Under the pieces are notes generated by a model. That model did not search any database. It was given only the letters and a program-made list of their open reading frames with translations, and was not told the origin of the DNA. Below, piece by piece: positions 6,991 to 16,131 of a DNA stretch of 32,819 nt. The stretch covers positions 1-32,819 of the forward strand of contig JANXML010000377.1 of the NCBI GenBank assembly GCA_025354645.1. Reading direction: 5' to 3'. Made by a program: the position numbers and the translations under genes. The first letter of the stretch is position 1, and the number at the start of each line of letters is the position of its first letter. This DNA comes from Arcicella sp. Its GTDB lineage: Bacteria > Bacteroidota > Bacteroidia > Cytophagales > Spirosomataceae.

Positions 6991-7087
6991 TAAGTTATAA
7001 AGGTTTCTAAGTTTCTTTTATTCATTCCTAAACAATGTATTCGTATATAAAGTAATATTGTAAAAAAATCATCATAAACTAAAACTC

Positions 7088-8746
7088 ATGAAAAAACGAA
7101 TATTAATTCCAACCCTCTGTGTAGTAAGCATGGCTTTGGGTGCATTCATTACCAAAACAATTGAAAGTCAGCCACTTACCGTTGAAATTGTAAAACAAGC
7201 TGAGAAAATTATGGGCTTAGAATTCACGCCTGCCGAAGCCGATTCAATGCTTATTGAATTGTCTGATACTCGCAAAAATTTTGAAGATATTCGTAAAATT
7301 GAACTCAAAAATGAGGTTTCCCCCGCCCTACTTTTTAATCCGCTACCCATGGGTTTTGAATTTGAAAAAGGTGCGTCTTCCTTCAAAGCCTCTGATTTGA
7401 AATCGGTTACGATGCCCATTGATAAAAACGAATTAGCTTTTTATAACGTTCGGCAATTGGCAGAATTAATTAAAACCAAGAAAATTTCTTCCGTTGAATT
7501 GACAAAATTTTATTTAGAAAGACTCAAAAAATACGATCCACAATTGCAATGTATCGTAACGCTCACGGAAGAGTTAGCGTTGAAACAAGCCACTCAAGCG
7601 GATACCGAAATTGCCGCAGGAAAATATCGTGGATTACTTCACGGAATACCTTATGGAGCGAAGGATTTATTAGCAAAAAAAGGTTATAAAACTACGTGGG
7701 GTTCTGTGCCTTACAAAGAACAAGTGCTTGATTATGATGCAGTTGTAGTAGAAAGATTAGAGAAAGCGGGTGCAGTGCTTTGTGCCAAATTAACGTTGGG
7801 TGAATTGGCTTGGGGCGATGTTTGGTTTGGCGGTACAACCAAAAATCCTTGGAATCTGAAACGTGGTTCTTCGGGGTCGTCGGCGGGTTCGGCTTCTTCA
7901 GTTGCAGCAGGACTTTTACCTTTTGCGATTGGCTCTGAAACGCTCGGTTCGATTGTTTCGCCTTCGTCTGAATGTGGCGATACGGGCTTGCGACCTACTT
8001 TCGGACGTGTGCCTCGTACGGGAGCAATGGCTTTGAGTTGGTCGATGGATAAATTGGGACCCATCTGTCGGACGGTGGAAGATTGTGCCATCGTGTTTAA
8101 TGCCATTTATGGAAAAGATGGCAAGGATTTGACCGTAATGGATGCCCCTTTTCAATTTGATGGAACAAAAAAAGATTTGAAAGGCATCAAAATTGGTTAT
8201 TTGAAGACTGATTTTGAAGCAAAATATGGTAATAAAACTACCGATTCATTAACATTAACAATAATGAAAAAATTGGGTGCAGAATTAATCCCAATGGAAT
8301 TACCAAGCCTTCCTTCCAACGATATTAGTTTTCTTTTGACGGTTGAAGGGGCAGCGGCTTTTGATGATTTGACTCGTTCTGGAAAAGACGATTTGATGGT
8401 TCGCCAAATCAAAAATGCGTGGCCCAATGCTTTTCGGGCGGCTCGTTTTGTGCCAGCGGTCGAGTACATTCAAGCGAACCGTTATCGTTCATTATTAATT
8501 CAAGATTTTCATAAAAAATTAGGAGATATTGATGTCTATTTATCGCCCGCACTTTTTGGTAAGAACTTGACAATGACCAATTTAACGGGACATCCTTGCG
8601 TTGTTTTACCCAACGGTTTTCGCAAAGAAGGTCGCCCAACGAGTATTACTTTTATGGGTAAATTATTTGGCGAAGGGAAATTATTGCAGGTTGCAAAAAT
8701 TTATCAGCAAGCTACGGACTTTCATTTAAAACATCCAAAATTATAA
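7088..8746 (+). CDS. Exported amidase-signature hydrolase
   Basis: A 552-residue protein with an N-terminal hydrophobic signal (3-22) and an amidase-signature (AS) domain from about 115. The Ser-cisSer-Lys triad can be read: Lys192 in GIPYGAKDL, the cis-Ser at about 264 in GSSGSSAGSAS, and the nucleophile Ser288 in GSETLGSI. The spacings of 72 and 24 residues match AS enzymes such as FAAH. The nucleophile loop ends SIVSPSSECG, differing from the usual SIRxPA. AS enzymes hydrolyse amides; this one acts outside the cytoplasm and its substrate is unknown. It is not GatA, which is cytoplasmic and signal-free. It is transcribed divergently from the membrane-protein gene. Confidence 0.88.
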   Translation: MKKRILIPTLCVVSMALGAFITKTIESQPLTVEIVKQAEKIMGLEFTPAEADSMLIELSDTRKNFEDIRKIELKNEVSPALLFNPLPMGFEFEKGASSFKASDLKSVTMPIDKNELAFYNVRQLAELIKTKKISSVELTKFYLERLKKYDPQLQCIVTLTEELALKQATQADTEIAAGKYRGLLHGIPYGAKDLLAKKGYKTTWGSVPYKEQVLDYDAVVVERLEKAGAVLCAKLTLGELAWGDVWFGGTTKNPWNLKRGSSGSSAGSASSVAAGLLPFAIGSETLGSIVSPSSECGDTGLRPTFGRVPRTGAMALSWSMDKLGPICRTVEDCAIVFNAIYGKDGKDLTVMDAPFQFDGTKKDLKGIKIGYLKTDFEAKYGNKTTDSLTLTIMKKLGAELIPMELPSLPSNDISFLLTVEGAAAFDDLTRSGKDDLMVRQIKNAWPNAFRAARFVPAVEYIQANRYRSLLIQDFHKKLGDIDVYLSPALFGKNLTMTNLTGHPCVVLPNGFRKEGRPTSITFMGKLFGEGKLLQVAKIYQQATDFHLKHPKL

Positions 8747-8761
8747 CCATTAAGATTCTAA

Positions 8762-8795
8762 TAATTCTGTTGTGTAATCAATCATTACAGAATTA
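8762..8795 (+). terminator. Stem-loop after the amidase gene
   Basis: TAATTCTGT (8762-8770) pairs with ACAGAATTA (8787-8795), and an alternative inner stem is possible. It lies 15 bp past the amidase stop. There is no clear T-tract, so termination is only a possibility. Confidence 0.35.
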
Positions 8796-8905
8796 CTAAA
8801 ATAGATTAGTTGTTAAATATTTGAGGTTAATTAAATACTTGTAAATAACTAAAATACGTTATTTAAGTTTATAAAACATACTTAAAAAGACCATCATTTA
8901 TCCCA

Positions 8906-9466
8906 ATGCACATTTCAAAATTAACCATTCTGTTTTCTATTTTATTGACATTCAATAGTTTAGCACAAAAAAACAAAACCACACCTCCTTCTTCTGTCGA
9001 ACAATTTCCTGTTCCTCCAACGTCGTCGGTTTCTCTATTTTATGTTCAAAGAAGTTCCAATATAAATACTATTATTTATGATGCAAATTTGGGGGCTGAT
9101 AAAAAATTAGACGTTAAAAACCCTGTGCATACTTATTGGATTAGGTATAATGAAGGTGGCAAAAAACAAGAACTTTCGGGTGTTCAACGGTCGCTTGCAT
9201 ACGGATTACATACAAAAGCAACCGCTGGAGAATCTGGCAGTTATGATGGCTATTTCTTTGCCTATCGTAAGCGTAAATTTGTGGTTAAGATGAACCCAAA
9301 AGGAGAACCAATTGCTCTTTTTCCAATTAATGGTAAGATGCAAATTTTGAAAAAAGTGTTTGTGAAAGTAGATGAAAGTGGCATGATGCCATCCGTAATT
9401 TCTGTTGAATTGTGGGGACGTGACGTTGCAACTGATAAAGAAGTCTATGAGAAATTCAAACCTTAA
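8906..9466 (+). CDS. DUF4833 domain exported protein
   Basis: The 186-residue protein has a signal peptide (about 1-20, ending SLAQ) and a Pro/Ser/Thr-rich linker (26-40). The single domain carries SVSLFYVQRSSNINTIIYDANL, VHTYWIRY, then QRSLAYGLH and FFAYRKRKFVV, a pattern I recognise as DUF4833. These proteins are periplasmic or surface proteins of Bacteroidota without known function. The gene stands alone: 159 bp follow the amidase gene and a 12-bp inverted repeat follows it. Confidence 0.75.
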   Translation: MHISKLTILFSILLTFNSLAQKNKTTPPSSVEQFPVPPTSSVSLFYVQRSSNINTIIYDANLGADKKLDVKNPVHTYWIRYNEGGKKQELSGVQRSLAYGLHTKATAGESGSYDGYFFAYRKRKFVVKMNPKGEPIALFPINGKMQILKKVFVKVDESGMMPSVISVELWGRDVATDKEVYEKFKP

Positions 9467-9474
9467 ATGTGTTA

Positions 9475-9530
9475 AACCGCAAAGACGGAATGATGCAAGT
9501 TTTTATTAACGTCCTTTTGTCTTTGCGGTT
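9475..9530. repeat. Inverted repeat after the DUF4833 gene
   Basis: AACCGCAAAGAC (9475-9486) and its exact complement (9519-9530) are separated by 32 bp. It may act as a terminator of the gene ending at 9466. The AACCGCAAAGAC word is also familiar as an interspersed intergenic repeat in Bacteroidota, so it may be a mobile palindrome. Confidence 0.55.
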
Positions 9531-9725
9531 AATATAGTTTTTTCAATGTAGCTTCCTCCACAAAAGACCTCCTATCAGTTCAACATTCCATTGAACACAT
9601 AAAAATCATTTTGAAAACTGAATAATTTATTTTTGAGTTATAGTCTTAGATTTTAACAATAAGCATCGTATAATTTCTTGTTTATTATTCACAACTAAAA
9701 CTTAAAACCAAAACTTAAAAATAAT

Positions 9726-11501
9726 ATGTTACAGTTTCTGAAATATGTATTTGCAACCATTATAGGGTTGTTTCTATTCTTTATCGTCGGCTTTTTTATC
9801 CTTGCAGGGATTGGTGCTGCCATTGGTTCTTCAAGTGATACGGTTTCGTTGAAAGACAATTCCGTTTTGAAATTAGATCTTAATCGTCCTATTGTAGAAA
9901 ATACCTCCGATGAAGACAATCCCTTTAAAAGTCTCGGAGGTCCTTTTGCCGATGGTGCTGATAATGTAGGAATGGTTCAAATCAGAGACGGTTTGAAACG
10001 TGCTGTTGCCGATTCGCACATCAAAGGAATTTATCTGCAAGCTAATTTTCCACAGGCGGGATATTCAACTTTGGAAGAAATTCGCAATGCCCTTATCGAA
10101 TTTAAAAAATCTGGAAAATTCATTTATTCTTACGGAGAAATGTTCTCTGAAAAAGGATATTATTTAACCTCAATGGCGGATAAAATTTATCTTAACCCAT
10201 CGGGAGGAATGGACTTTAACGGAATCAGTGCCGAGGTAAGTTTCTTCAAAGGTGCTTTGGATAAATTAGACATTAAACCCGTTGTATTCCGTGTTGGTGA
10301 ATACAAATCAGCCGTTGAACCATTCTTGCGTGAGAACATGAGTGATGCCAACAAATTGCAATATGCTTCTTTATTAGGGTCATTAAATGACCATATTTTT
10401 GGGCAAATTGCGAAGTCAAGAAATATGCAAGTAGCTGATTTAAAGAAAGTTGCGGATGAATTAACGGCTTATAAACCACAAGGAGCTTTAACTTCAAAAT
10501 TAGTAACAAATGTTGGCTATTACGATGAATTTGAAGCGGACATTAGGAAGGCTTTAAAACGTGATGCCGATGATAAAATTGATTATGTAGGTTTCTCAAA
10601 ATTTATGAAAGCAGAATCATCCATTAAATACAACGATTCAGATAATAAAATTGCCGTGATTGTGGGTGAAGGAACTATTGTTGGAGCGAAAGCCGATAAA
10701 GGAAATATTGGTTCAGATGATTGGGTTGCTGAATTAAAAAAGGCTCGTGAAGACAAAAAAGTGAAAGCAATTGTGTTAAGAATTGACAGTCCAGGCGGTT
10801 CAGCCTTGGCTTCGGATGTGATGTGGAGAGAAGTAGAATTAACAAAAAAAGTGAAGCCCGTAATTGCCTCAATGGGAGACTATGCCGCCTCTGGTGGATA
10901 TTACATGGCAATGGCGGCAGACACAATCGTGGCACAACCAACCACGATAACGGGTTCAATCGGGATTTTTGCCCAGTTTTTTAACTTCGAGAATTTCTTG
11001 AAAAATAAATTAGGCGTAACCACCGACCGTGTAAATACTAACGCCCATTCAGATTTTCCAACGGTTACTCGTGATATGGACGAATTTGAAAAAGCATGGT
11101 TTCAAAAGAGTATTGAGGCTGGTTATGAAACCTTTACGTCAAAAGCTGCAAAAGGTCGCAAGATGAATATTGACAAATTAAAATCCCTTGCTGGCGGACG
11201 TGTATGGTCAGGAATTGAGGCGAAACAAAATGGTTTAGTTGACGTTTTGGGAGGTTTAGAAGATGCAGTGAAAATTGCGGCAAAAAAAGCAAAGCTGAAA
11301 GATGGCGATTTCAAAACCAAATTCTATCCACAACCAAAGGGCTTTTTCCAAGCATTTTTTGATAAGAAAGAAGATGAAGCCGAAGCAAAATTAATGACTG
11401 CCCAATTTGGCGATTTAGCTCCCTACGTGAAGCAATTAAAGACTTTGAAATCTCGTGAAGGAGTGATGATGTTGATGCCCGAAGTTATTGATTTTAAGTA
11501 A
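9726..11501 (+). CDS. sppA: Signal peptide peptidase SppA, 67-kDa type
   Basis: The 591-residue protein has the tandem-domain form of the membrane-anchored serine protease that clears cleaved signal peptides. One N-terminal membrane anchor (about 8-32) is followed by two ClpP-like repeats. The catalytic lysine is Lys194 in the first repeat (GEYKSAVEPF). The nucleophile is Ser389 in the second (YAASGGYYMAMAAD), preceded by LRIDSPGGSAL and followed by TITGSIGIF. The Ser-Lys dyad lying in different repeats is the standard arrangement. The active sites face the periplasm. It is monocistronic and convergent with the PorT-like gene, from which it is separated by a 21-bp palindrome. Confidence 0.95.
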   Translation: MLQFLKYVFATIIGLFLFFIVGFFILAGIGAAIGSSSDTVSLKDNSVLKLDLNRPIVENTSDEDNPFKSLGGPFADGADNVGMVQIRDGLKRAVADSHIKGIYLQANFPQAGYSTLEEIRNALIEFKKSGKFIYSYGEMFSEKGYYLTSMADKIYLNPSGGMDFNGISAEVSFFKGALDKLDIKPVVFRVGEYKSAVEPFLRENMSDANKLQYASLLGSLNDHIFGQIAKSRNMQVADLKKVADELTAYKPQGALTSKLVTNVGYYDEFEADIRKALKRDADDKIDYVGFSKFMKAESSIKYNDSDNKIAVIVGEGTIVGAKADKGNIGSDDWVAELKKAREDKKVKAIVLRIDSPGGSALASDVMWREVELTKKVKPVIASMGDYAASGGYYMAMAADTIVAQPTTITGSIGIFAQFFNFENFLKNKLGVTTDRVNTNAHSDFPTVTRDMDEFEKAWFQKSIEAGYETFTSKAAKGRKMNIDKLKSLAGGRVWSGIEAKQNGLVDVLGGLEDAVKIAAKKAKLKDGDFKTKFYPQPKGFFQAFFDKKEDEAEAKLMTAQFGDLAPYVKQLKTLKSREGVMMLMPEVIDFK

Positions 11502-11503
11502 TA

Positions 11504-11558
11504 TTTCGATGTTCGTTTTTCGATGTTAATTCCAAATATCGAAAAACGAACATCGAAA
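11504..11558. repeat. Perfect 21-bp inverted repeat between sppA and the PorT-like gene
   Basis: Arms 11504-11524 and 11538-11558 are exactly complementary, with a 13-bp loop. The arms are built of the words TCGATGTTCG and TTTTTCGAT. The element sits between convergent genes and could terminate both. Related words occur at 12364-12414 and, remarkably, inside the ABC exporter gene at 15331-15368. Confidence 0.75.
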
Positions 11559-11565
11559 AACGAAG

Positions 11566-12342
11566 TTAAAACTTCACTCCAAAATCTAAATAAAACGCTC
11601 CATTTTTTGTTATTAAATCTCCAAAGGAACGATCACGGTTGATTTCTGTTAATCCTCGTTGATATTGAATCCCAAAGAAAAAAGCATCTCCTCCCCTATT
11701 TAAAGACTTTTCTGCTCCGATGCCAATTAACAAACCAATATCTCCCAATCCAAAAATACTTTGTGAACTTGCCAAACGTTCTTGATATTGAAAAAGGGCA
11801 TTACGAGGCTTATCTAAGGCTTTTTCAGCAATTTTCAAATCTAACGTTCCACCAAATTGCAGGAAAATGGGCGTATCTTCAATGATTTGATCACTAAAAA
11901 TCTTCATCGTCAAAGGCAATTGCAAATATTGTAAATTAAAATTTGCCTCCGTTCCCCGTACTTCATCTGTTGTCAATGGATTCATTTTGAATAATTCATT
12001 GTCATAAAATGAGCCGTGCATCGTATAATTTACACTTTTCACGGTGTACCAAAGTCCCGTACTGAATGCGTATTTGTCCGTAATGTACATGTCAACTACG
12101 GGTCCCAAGCTCAAGCGGACATTTGCCCCGTTTGAAGCAAATCCCTTAAAATTCTTGGAAGATTCTATATAGTTAATAATGAACCCTGGCGAGAATTTAA
12201 AGCCCATTTTCAACTTATAAAAACGACTGAAAAAACCTGGACCATCATTCCTTTCATATCGAGGTTCGGAATTAAACCGTTGCGAATAACCTTCGTAAAC
12301 TCCCAAGAGAATAAAAAGGCTTAGTAATACGTTTTTCTTCAT
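11566..12342 (-). CDS. PorT-family outer-membrane beta-barrel protein
   Basis: The 258-residue protein has a signal peptide (about 1-20, ending GYSQ), alternating hydrophobic strands, and the terminal Phe typical of outer-membrane barrels (AFYLDFGVKF). Its layout, with FKFSPGFIINYIESS, RLSLGPVVDMYITDKYAFSTGLWYT and NLQYLQLPLTMKIF, is that of the PorT / outer membrane beta-barrel family of Bacteroidota (about 8 strands). Some members take part in type IX secretion, but general family membership does not prove that. The gene is flanked on both sides by palindromes sharing the same TCGATGTTCG words. Confidence 0.75.
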   Translation of the reverse strand: MKKNVLLSLFILLGVYEGYSQRFNSEPRYERNDGPGFFSRFYKLKMGFKFSPGFIINYIESSKNFKGFASNGANVRLSLGPVVDMYITDKYAFSTGLWYTVKSVNYTMHGSFYDNELFKMNPLTTDEVRGTEANFNLQYLQLPLTMKIFSDQIIEDTPIFLQFGGTLDLKIAEKALDKPRNALFQYQERLASSQSIFGLGDIGLLIGIGAEKSLNRGGDAFFFGIQYQRGLTEINRDRSFGDLITKNGAFYLDFGVKF

Positions 12343-12363
12343 AATTTTGTAAGGATATTATTT

Positions 12364-12414
12364 CTCGATGTTCGATTTTCGTTATTCGATGTTGGGACTA
12401 ACCGAAAATCGAAC
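12364..12414. repeat. Palindromic repeat upstream of gldB
   Basis: GTTCGATTTTCGTT (12370-12383) pairs at 13 of 14 positions with 12401-12414, and TCGATGTT words extend the element to the left. Its vocabulary is that of the palindrome at 11504. It lies in the divergent spacer between the PorT-like gene and gldB. Confidence 0.6.
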
Positions 12415-12455
12415 CGAAGCGACGGTCGCAACGATTAACTAACAACGATAAAAAA

Positions 12456-13487
12456 ATGAAATACTTAAACTTTAATCTTCTTTTTTCATTAATTTTATTC
12501 ATTTCCGCCTGTACTCAAAAAGAAGACAAACAAACCTCTTCCGACCCTGACTTCAATAACGTAAAAGTTGCCGTAAATATTCAACGCCTTGATAAAGAAA
12601 TGTTTGCGTGCCAAAACAAAGAGGAATTATTAGAATTTTTTGACAAATATCCTACTTTCATCAGCGACTATTTCCAAATTTCTTCAGCGGGTTTTGATGA
12701 ATTATCTGACCAACTCTTACCCTTAATTCAAAATCAAGGCTTACGTGATTTCTATAAACAGTCGCAAGAACCAGCCTTTTTTGGAGGTCAAACCCTTGAA
12801 AATGAGTTTCGTACTGCCTTTCAACACATCAAATATTACTATCCTGATTTTAAAGAACCCAAAATCTATACCATCTTTTCGGGTTTCTTTGGACAGGGCT
12901 ATTTAAAAAATCCAGAATTGACCGTTTCAGACTCCGCCATCTATATCGGATTGGATTATTTTATGGGTAGAAAAGGGAAGTATTTACCTGATGTTTATGA
13001 TTATCAACTCCGTAAAACCATTCCAGAAGCCGTTGTTCCTCAAACCATTTTATTGCTCTCACAACGTTATAACGCAACCAGCAAGGAAAAATCCTTATTA
13101 TCAGATATGATTTGGTATGGCAAAAGTTTTGTCTTCGCCCACACCATGATGCCCGAAAAAGCGGACAGCCTTTTGATTGGATATACAACTCAGCAAATTG
13201 ATGAAAGTTATACATTCCAGAAAAATATTTGGGCACATTTTATTGATAATCAATTACTTTATAATACGCAAGACCCAATCAAAGCAAAATACGTAGGCGA
13301 ACGACCTACCACGCCCGAAATTGGTAAAAGTTGCCCTGGTTCAATTGGTAGATGGTTAGGATGGCGAATTGTGGGGAAATATTTTGATGAGAATGAGAAA
13401 ATGCAGATTCCTGAATTAATGAAAATGAACGATGCTCAGAAGATTTTTGAAGCATCGAAATATAAGGGATTACCCGATGAAGATTAA
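12456..13487 (+). CDS. gldB: Gliding motility lipoprotein GldB
   Basis: A 343-residue lipoprotein with a lipobox at FISAC (Cys19). The body has the GldB pattern: NIQRLDKEMFACQ near the start, EFFDKYPTFISDYF, an internal IYTIFSGFFGQGYL, YIGLDYFMGRKGKYLP, and the conserved end block RPTTPEIGKSCPGSIGRWLGWRIVGKYF. GldB is an envelope lipoprotein required for gliding and linked to the type IX secretion apparatus in Flavobacterium. In many Cytophagales it is retained whether or not the cell visibly glides. It ends 3 bp before a strong bidirectional terminator. Confidence 0.82.
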   Translation: MKYLNFNLLFSLILFISACTQKEDKQTSSDPDFNNVKVAVNIQRLDKEMFACQNKEELLEFFDKYPTFISDYFQISSAGFDELSDQLLPLIQNQGLRDFYKQSQEPAFFGGQTLENEFRTAFQHIKYYYPDFKEPKIYTIFSGFFGQGYLKNPELTVSDSAIYIGLDYFMGRKGKYLPDVYDYQLRKTIPEAVVPQTILLLSQRYNATSKEKSLLSDMIWYGKSFVFAHTMMPEKADSLLIGYTTQQIDESYTFQKNIWAHFIDNQLLYNTQDPIKAKYVGERPTTPEIGKSCPGSIGRWLGWRIVGKYFDENEKMQIPELMKMNDAQKIFEASKYKGLPDED

Positions 13488-13490
13488 AAT

Positions 13491-13527
13491 AAAAAAGCCT
13501 TAATTCTGTTTGAATTAAGGCTTTTTT
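13491..13527. terminator. Bidirectional terminator between gldB and the CHRD gene
   Basis: Arms 13491-13506 and 13512-13527 form a perfect 16-bp stem with a 5-nt loop. The stem is bounded by A and T runs of six on either side, so it can terminate both convergent genes. Confidence 0.9.
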
Positions 13528-13543
13528 GAATATTAAGGTTTCG

Positions 13544-13999
13544 TTACTTAACTAACAAATTTCCTCTAATCTCTCCACCTGGATTTGCAGGCGTATGAAA
13601 ATTCACGTACATAATACCGTTCAACAAATCAGCTTCTTGTGCCGCTGTAAGTATAATTGGAGTTGGGGATGAAACTGGTGATACCAGAGTTGTTCCAAAA
13701 TTAAAAGTTACTCCACCCGATTTAGTAGGATTCGTTGGAACTGCTTGCGTGTGAATATGTCCTGCCGTTGGCGTAATTCCAACAAGCGTAGTAGATACAC
13801 TCAAAACCTTGGTTGTCTGATTATACGTTCCAGTAGTTACACCAGTCGCAGCAGAAACAACCGCAGGCAATTCATTGGCTCCTGAAAGCGTGGTTGAAAC
13901 TTGATAAATTTTGTCTGGATTAACAACAACTTCGTCTTTTTTACAAGAGAAAGTGATGGCTGCGATGGCTAATAACGAGAGTGATAATAATTTTTTCAT
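13544..13999 (-). CDS. CHRD-domain lipoprotein
   Basis: The 151-residue protein has a lipobox at TFSC (Cys19) and a single CHRD domain. Diagnostic parts are the opening VSTTLSGANELPAV, the AGHIHTQAVPT block with two conserved histidines, and the closing ILTAAQEADLLNGIMYVNFHTPANPGGEIRGNLL. CHRD domains occur in chordin and in many bacterial envelope proteins; no bacterial function is established. It is monocistronic, convergent with gldB, and has a promoter-like sequence upstream. Confidence 0.9.
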   Translation of the reverse strand: MKKLLSLSLLAIAAITFSCKKDEVVVNPDKIYQVSTTLSGANELPAVVSAATGVTTGTYNQTTKVLSVSTTLVGITPTAGHIHTQAVPTNPTKSGGVTFNFGTTLVSPVSSPTPIILTAAQEADLLNGIMYVNFHTPANPGGEIRGNLLVK

Positions 14000-14119
14000 G
14001 AGAATTTAATGTTTAATAAAATTTTGAAAATGATTTTTGTAAAAATGATGTTACAGAATATATACGATTATAAACCTATTTTGGTTGCGTTTGTTATTAA
14101 AATAATCGGACACACATTA

Positions 14120-14151
14120 CAAATATAAGTAATTACCACAATAAAATTCAA
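14120..14151 (-). promoter_or_regulatory. Candidate promoter of the CHRD gene
   Basis: TATATTTG on the minus strand (14127-14120) fits TAnnTTTG, with TTG 21 bp upstream (14151-14149). It would give a leader of about 115 nt, and the -33 part overlaps the start codon of the divergent ABC exporter gene, so this is tentative. Confidence 0.3.
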
Positions 14152-16103
14152 TGGCAAAAAGAAATTTCGGGGCAGAAGTATCTCCAGAAGACAAAAAAAA
14201 AGTGAGTAAAGAAGGCTTCCAAAAAGCCTTAAAAATATTCAGATTTACGCTTCCCTACAAAGGTACTTTCTTTGTAGGTTTTATATTTTTAATCCTTTCG
14301 CAAATTACTTCCATGAGTATTCCTTTGCTGATGGGGCAAATGGTTGGGGCGATAGTTTCTCCGCAAAAGGCTATTAGTCAAGGTATTACTAACATTTCAA
14401 CGAATGGATTTAGTCAAAAAATTCAACATTTTTTGCATCTTGATTCAACCCAACTGAATTTGAATAGTGTGACGACTTTGTTCGTAATATTGCTGATTCT
14501 GCAAGCAGCTTTTTCATTTATTCGAGTTTATACTTTCACACAGGTTTCGGAGCAATCTATGCGAGATTTACGGAAAACACTTTACACCAAAATAATAACC
14601 TTACCGATTCCATTTTTTGAAAAAAATCGGGTTGGAGAATTAATGAGTCGTATAACAACCGATATTACGCAACTCCAGGATGTACTTTCCATTACATTAG
14701 CAGAATTTTTTCGTCAGATTTTTACGCTTGTAGGTGGTATCATTTTAATTTCTTTTCTTTCCAGTAAACTGACCATGTTCATGCTTTTGACCTTCCCATT
14801 TTTGGTGGTTGCGGCAATTATTTTTGGTAGATTTATTCGTAAAAATTCCAAGAAAGTACAAGATGAATTGGCTTCAACAAATATTATTGTGGAAGAAACT
14901 TTGCAATCTATAAATGTAGTAAAAGCCTTCACAAATGAGGATTTGGAAGTAAAACGGTACAGTTTATCAGTTCAAAAAGTGGTTGATTATGCTCTAAAAG
15001 CCGCCACATTCAGAGGAGCATTTATTTCATTTATCATCTTCGTATTATTCGGTGGAATCGTGGGCGTTGTTTGGTATGGCGGCAACTTGGTTTTGCAGGG
15101 AGAATTAGCTTTCAAAGACCTTTTTACCTTTATTATCTACACAGGTTTTATCGGTGGTTCGGTTGGTGGATTAGGTGATATGTACGCCCAAATTCAAAAA
15201 ACGGTTGGTGCTTCCGAACGGATTTTGGAGATTTTGGAAGAGAAATCTGAGATTGAAGTTGGAGAGAATGAAGTCGTAAGTCGTAAGTCACAAATCGTAA
15301 GTTCATTTAATCTCAATGTGATTGAAAGACCGAACATCGAAAATCGACAATCAAAAATCGAATATCGTAACGTCGCTTTCGCTTACCCATCACGTCCAGA
15401 TATGGAAGTTTTACGGAATATTAATCTTGAAGTAAAAACGGGTGAAAAAGTTGGTTTGGTGGGATATTCAGGAGCAGGAAAATCAACTATTGTTCAATTG
15501 TTGATGCGTTATTATAAATTAACGGGCGGACAAATTTTGGTTGATGGTAAGAATATCAACGAATATAATTTAACGGATTTACGCAAAAATATTGCTATTG
15601 TTCCCCAAGAAGTAATGCTTTTTGGGGGTACGATTTATGAAAATATTGCTTACGGAAATCCACAAGCCACTGAAAATGAGGTGATTGAGGCATCAAGAAA
15701 AGCGAATGCTTTTGAGTTTATTGAATCATTCCCAGAAAAATTTCAGACTATTGTAGGCGAGCGAGGCGTGAAACTCTCGGGCGGACAACGTCAGCGAGTA
15801 GCCATTGCCAGAGCCATTTTAAAAGACCCTGCCATCCTGATTTTGGATGAAGCAACAAGTGCCTTAGATTCTGAATCGGAGAAATTGGTGCAAGATGCTT
15901 TGGACACCTTAATGCAAAACCGCACAACCATTATCATTGCCCACCGATTGGCAACGATTAGAAATGTTGATACGATTTATGTTTTGAAAGAAGGCGAAAT
16001 TTCAGAACAAGGCTCACACGATGAATTGGTTTTGATTGAAAACGGAATTTATGCTAACTTGGTGAAATTACAATTTGACAACGCTATGATTATGGAATCT
16101 TAA
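14151..16103 (+). CDS. ABC exporter, fused permease-ATPase (half-transporter)
   Basis: A 650-residue type IV ABC exporter half, similar in layout to MsbA/BmrA-like lipid or drug exporters. The membrane domain spans about 35-345 with roughly six helices. The ATPase domain begins at about 403 with IEYRNVAFAYPSRPDMEVL. Walker A is GYSGAGKST (438-446), the signature LSGGQRQR starts at 542, Walker B ILILDEATS ends near 570, and the switch His is 598. It should act as a homodimer; the substrate is unknown. The linker between domains (about 373-402) is unusually long and is encoded by intergenic-type repeat words (15274-15302 and 15331-15368), apparently inserted in frame. An aaaaaaa tract near the start (14191-14197) is normal for this AT-rich gene. 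Confidence 0.9.
   Translation: MAKRNFGAEVSPEDKKKVSKEGFQKALKIFRFTLPYKGTFFVGFIFLILSQITSMSIPLLMGQMVGAIVSPQKAISQGITNISTNGFSQKIQHFLHLDSTQLNLNSVTTLFVILLILQAAFSFIRVYTFTQVSEQSMRDLRKTLYTKIITLPIPFFEKNRVGELMSRITTDITQLQDVLSITLAEFFRQIFTLVGGIILISFLSSKLTMFMLLTFPFLVVAAIIFGRFIRKNSKKVQDELASTNIIVEETLQSINVVKAFTNEDLEVKRYSLSVQKVVDYALKAATFRGAFISFIIFVLFGGIVGVVWYGGNLVLQGELAFKDLFTFIIYTGFIGGSVGGLGDMYAQIQKTVGASERILEILEEKSEIEVGENEVVSRKSQIVSSFNLNVIERPNIENRQSKIEYRNVAFAYPSRPDMEVLRNINLEVKTGEKVGLVGYSGAGKSTIVQLLMRYYKLTGGQILVDGKNINEYNLTDLRKNIAIVPQEVMLFGGTIYENIAYGNPQATENEVIEASRKANAFEFIESFPEKFQTIVGERGVKLSGGQRQRVAIARAILKDPAILILDEATSALDSESEKLVQDALDTLMQNRTTIIIAHRLATIRNVDTIYVLKEGEISEQGSHDELVLIENGIYANLVKLQFDNAMIMES
15274..15368 (+). 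repeat. Repeat-derived insert inside the ABC exporter gene
   Basis: Two parts lie within the coding sequence. The first is a tandem of TCGTAAGTCG / AATCGTAAGT words (15274-15302). The second is a stretch CGAACATCGAAAATCG...AAAAATCGAATATCG (15331-15368) that shares its words with the palindromes at 11504 and 12364. The frame is kept through both and they encode about 30 residues of low-complexity linker before the ATPase domain. Confidence 0.6.
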
Positions 16104-16131
16104 AATAAAACCACCGTTTGATAATTTCCAT

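Noticed and set aside
7732-8106. Long antisense ORF within the amidase gene
   Set aside because: It is a shadow of the strongly supported amidase frame with no protein signature.
7088-8746. GatA subunit
   Set aside because: It has an export signal and diverged amidase loops and is far from gatB; it is better called an exported amidase.
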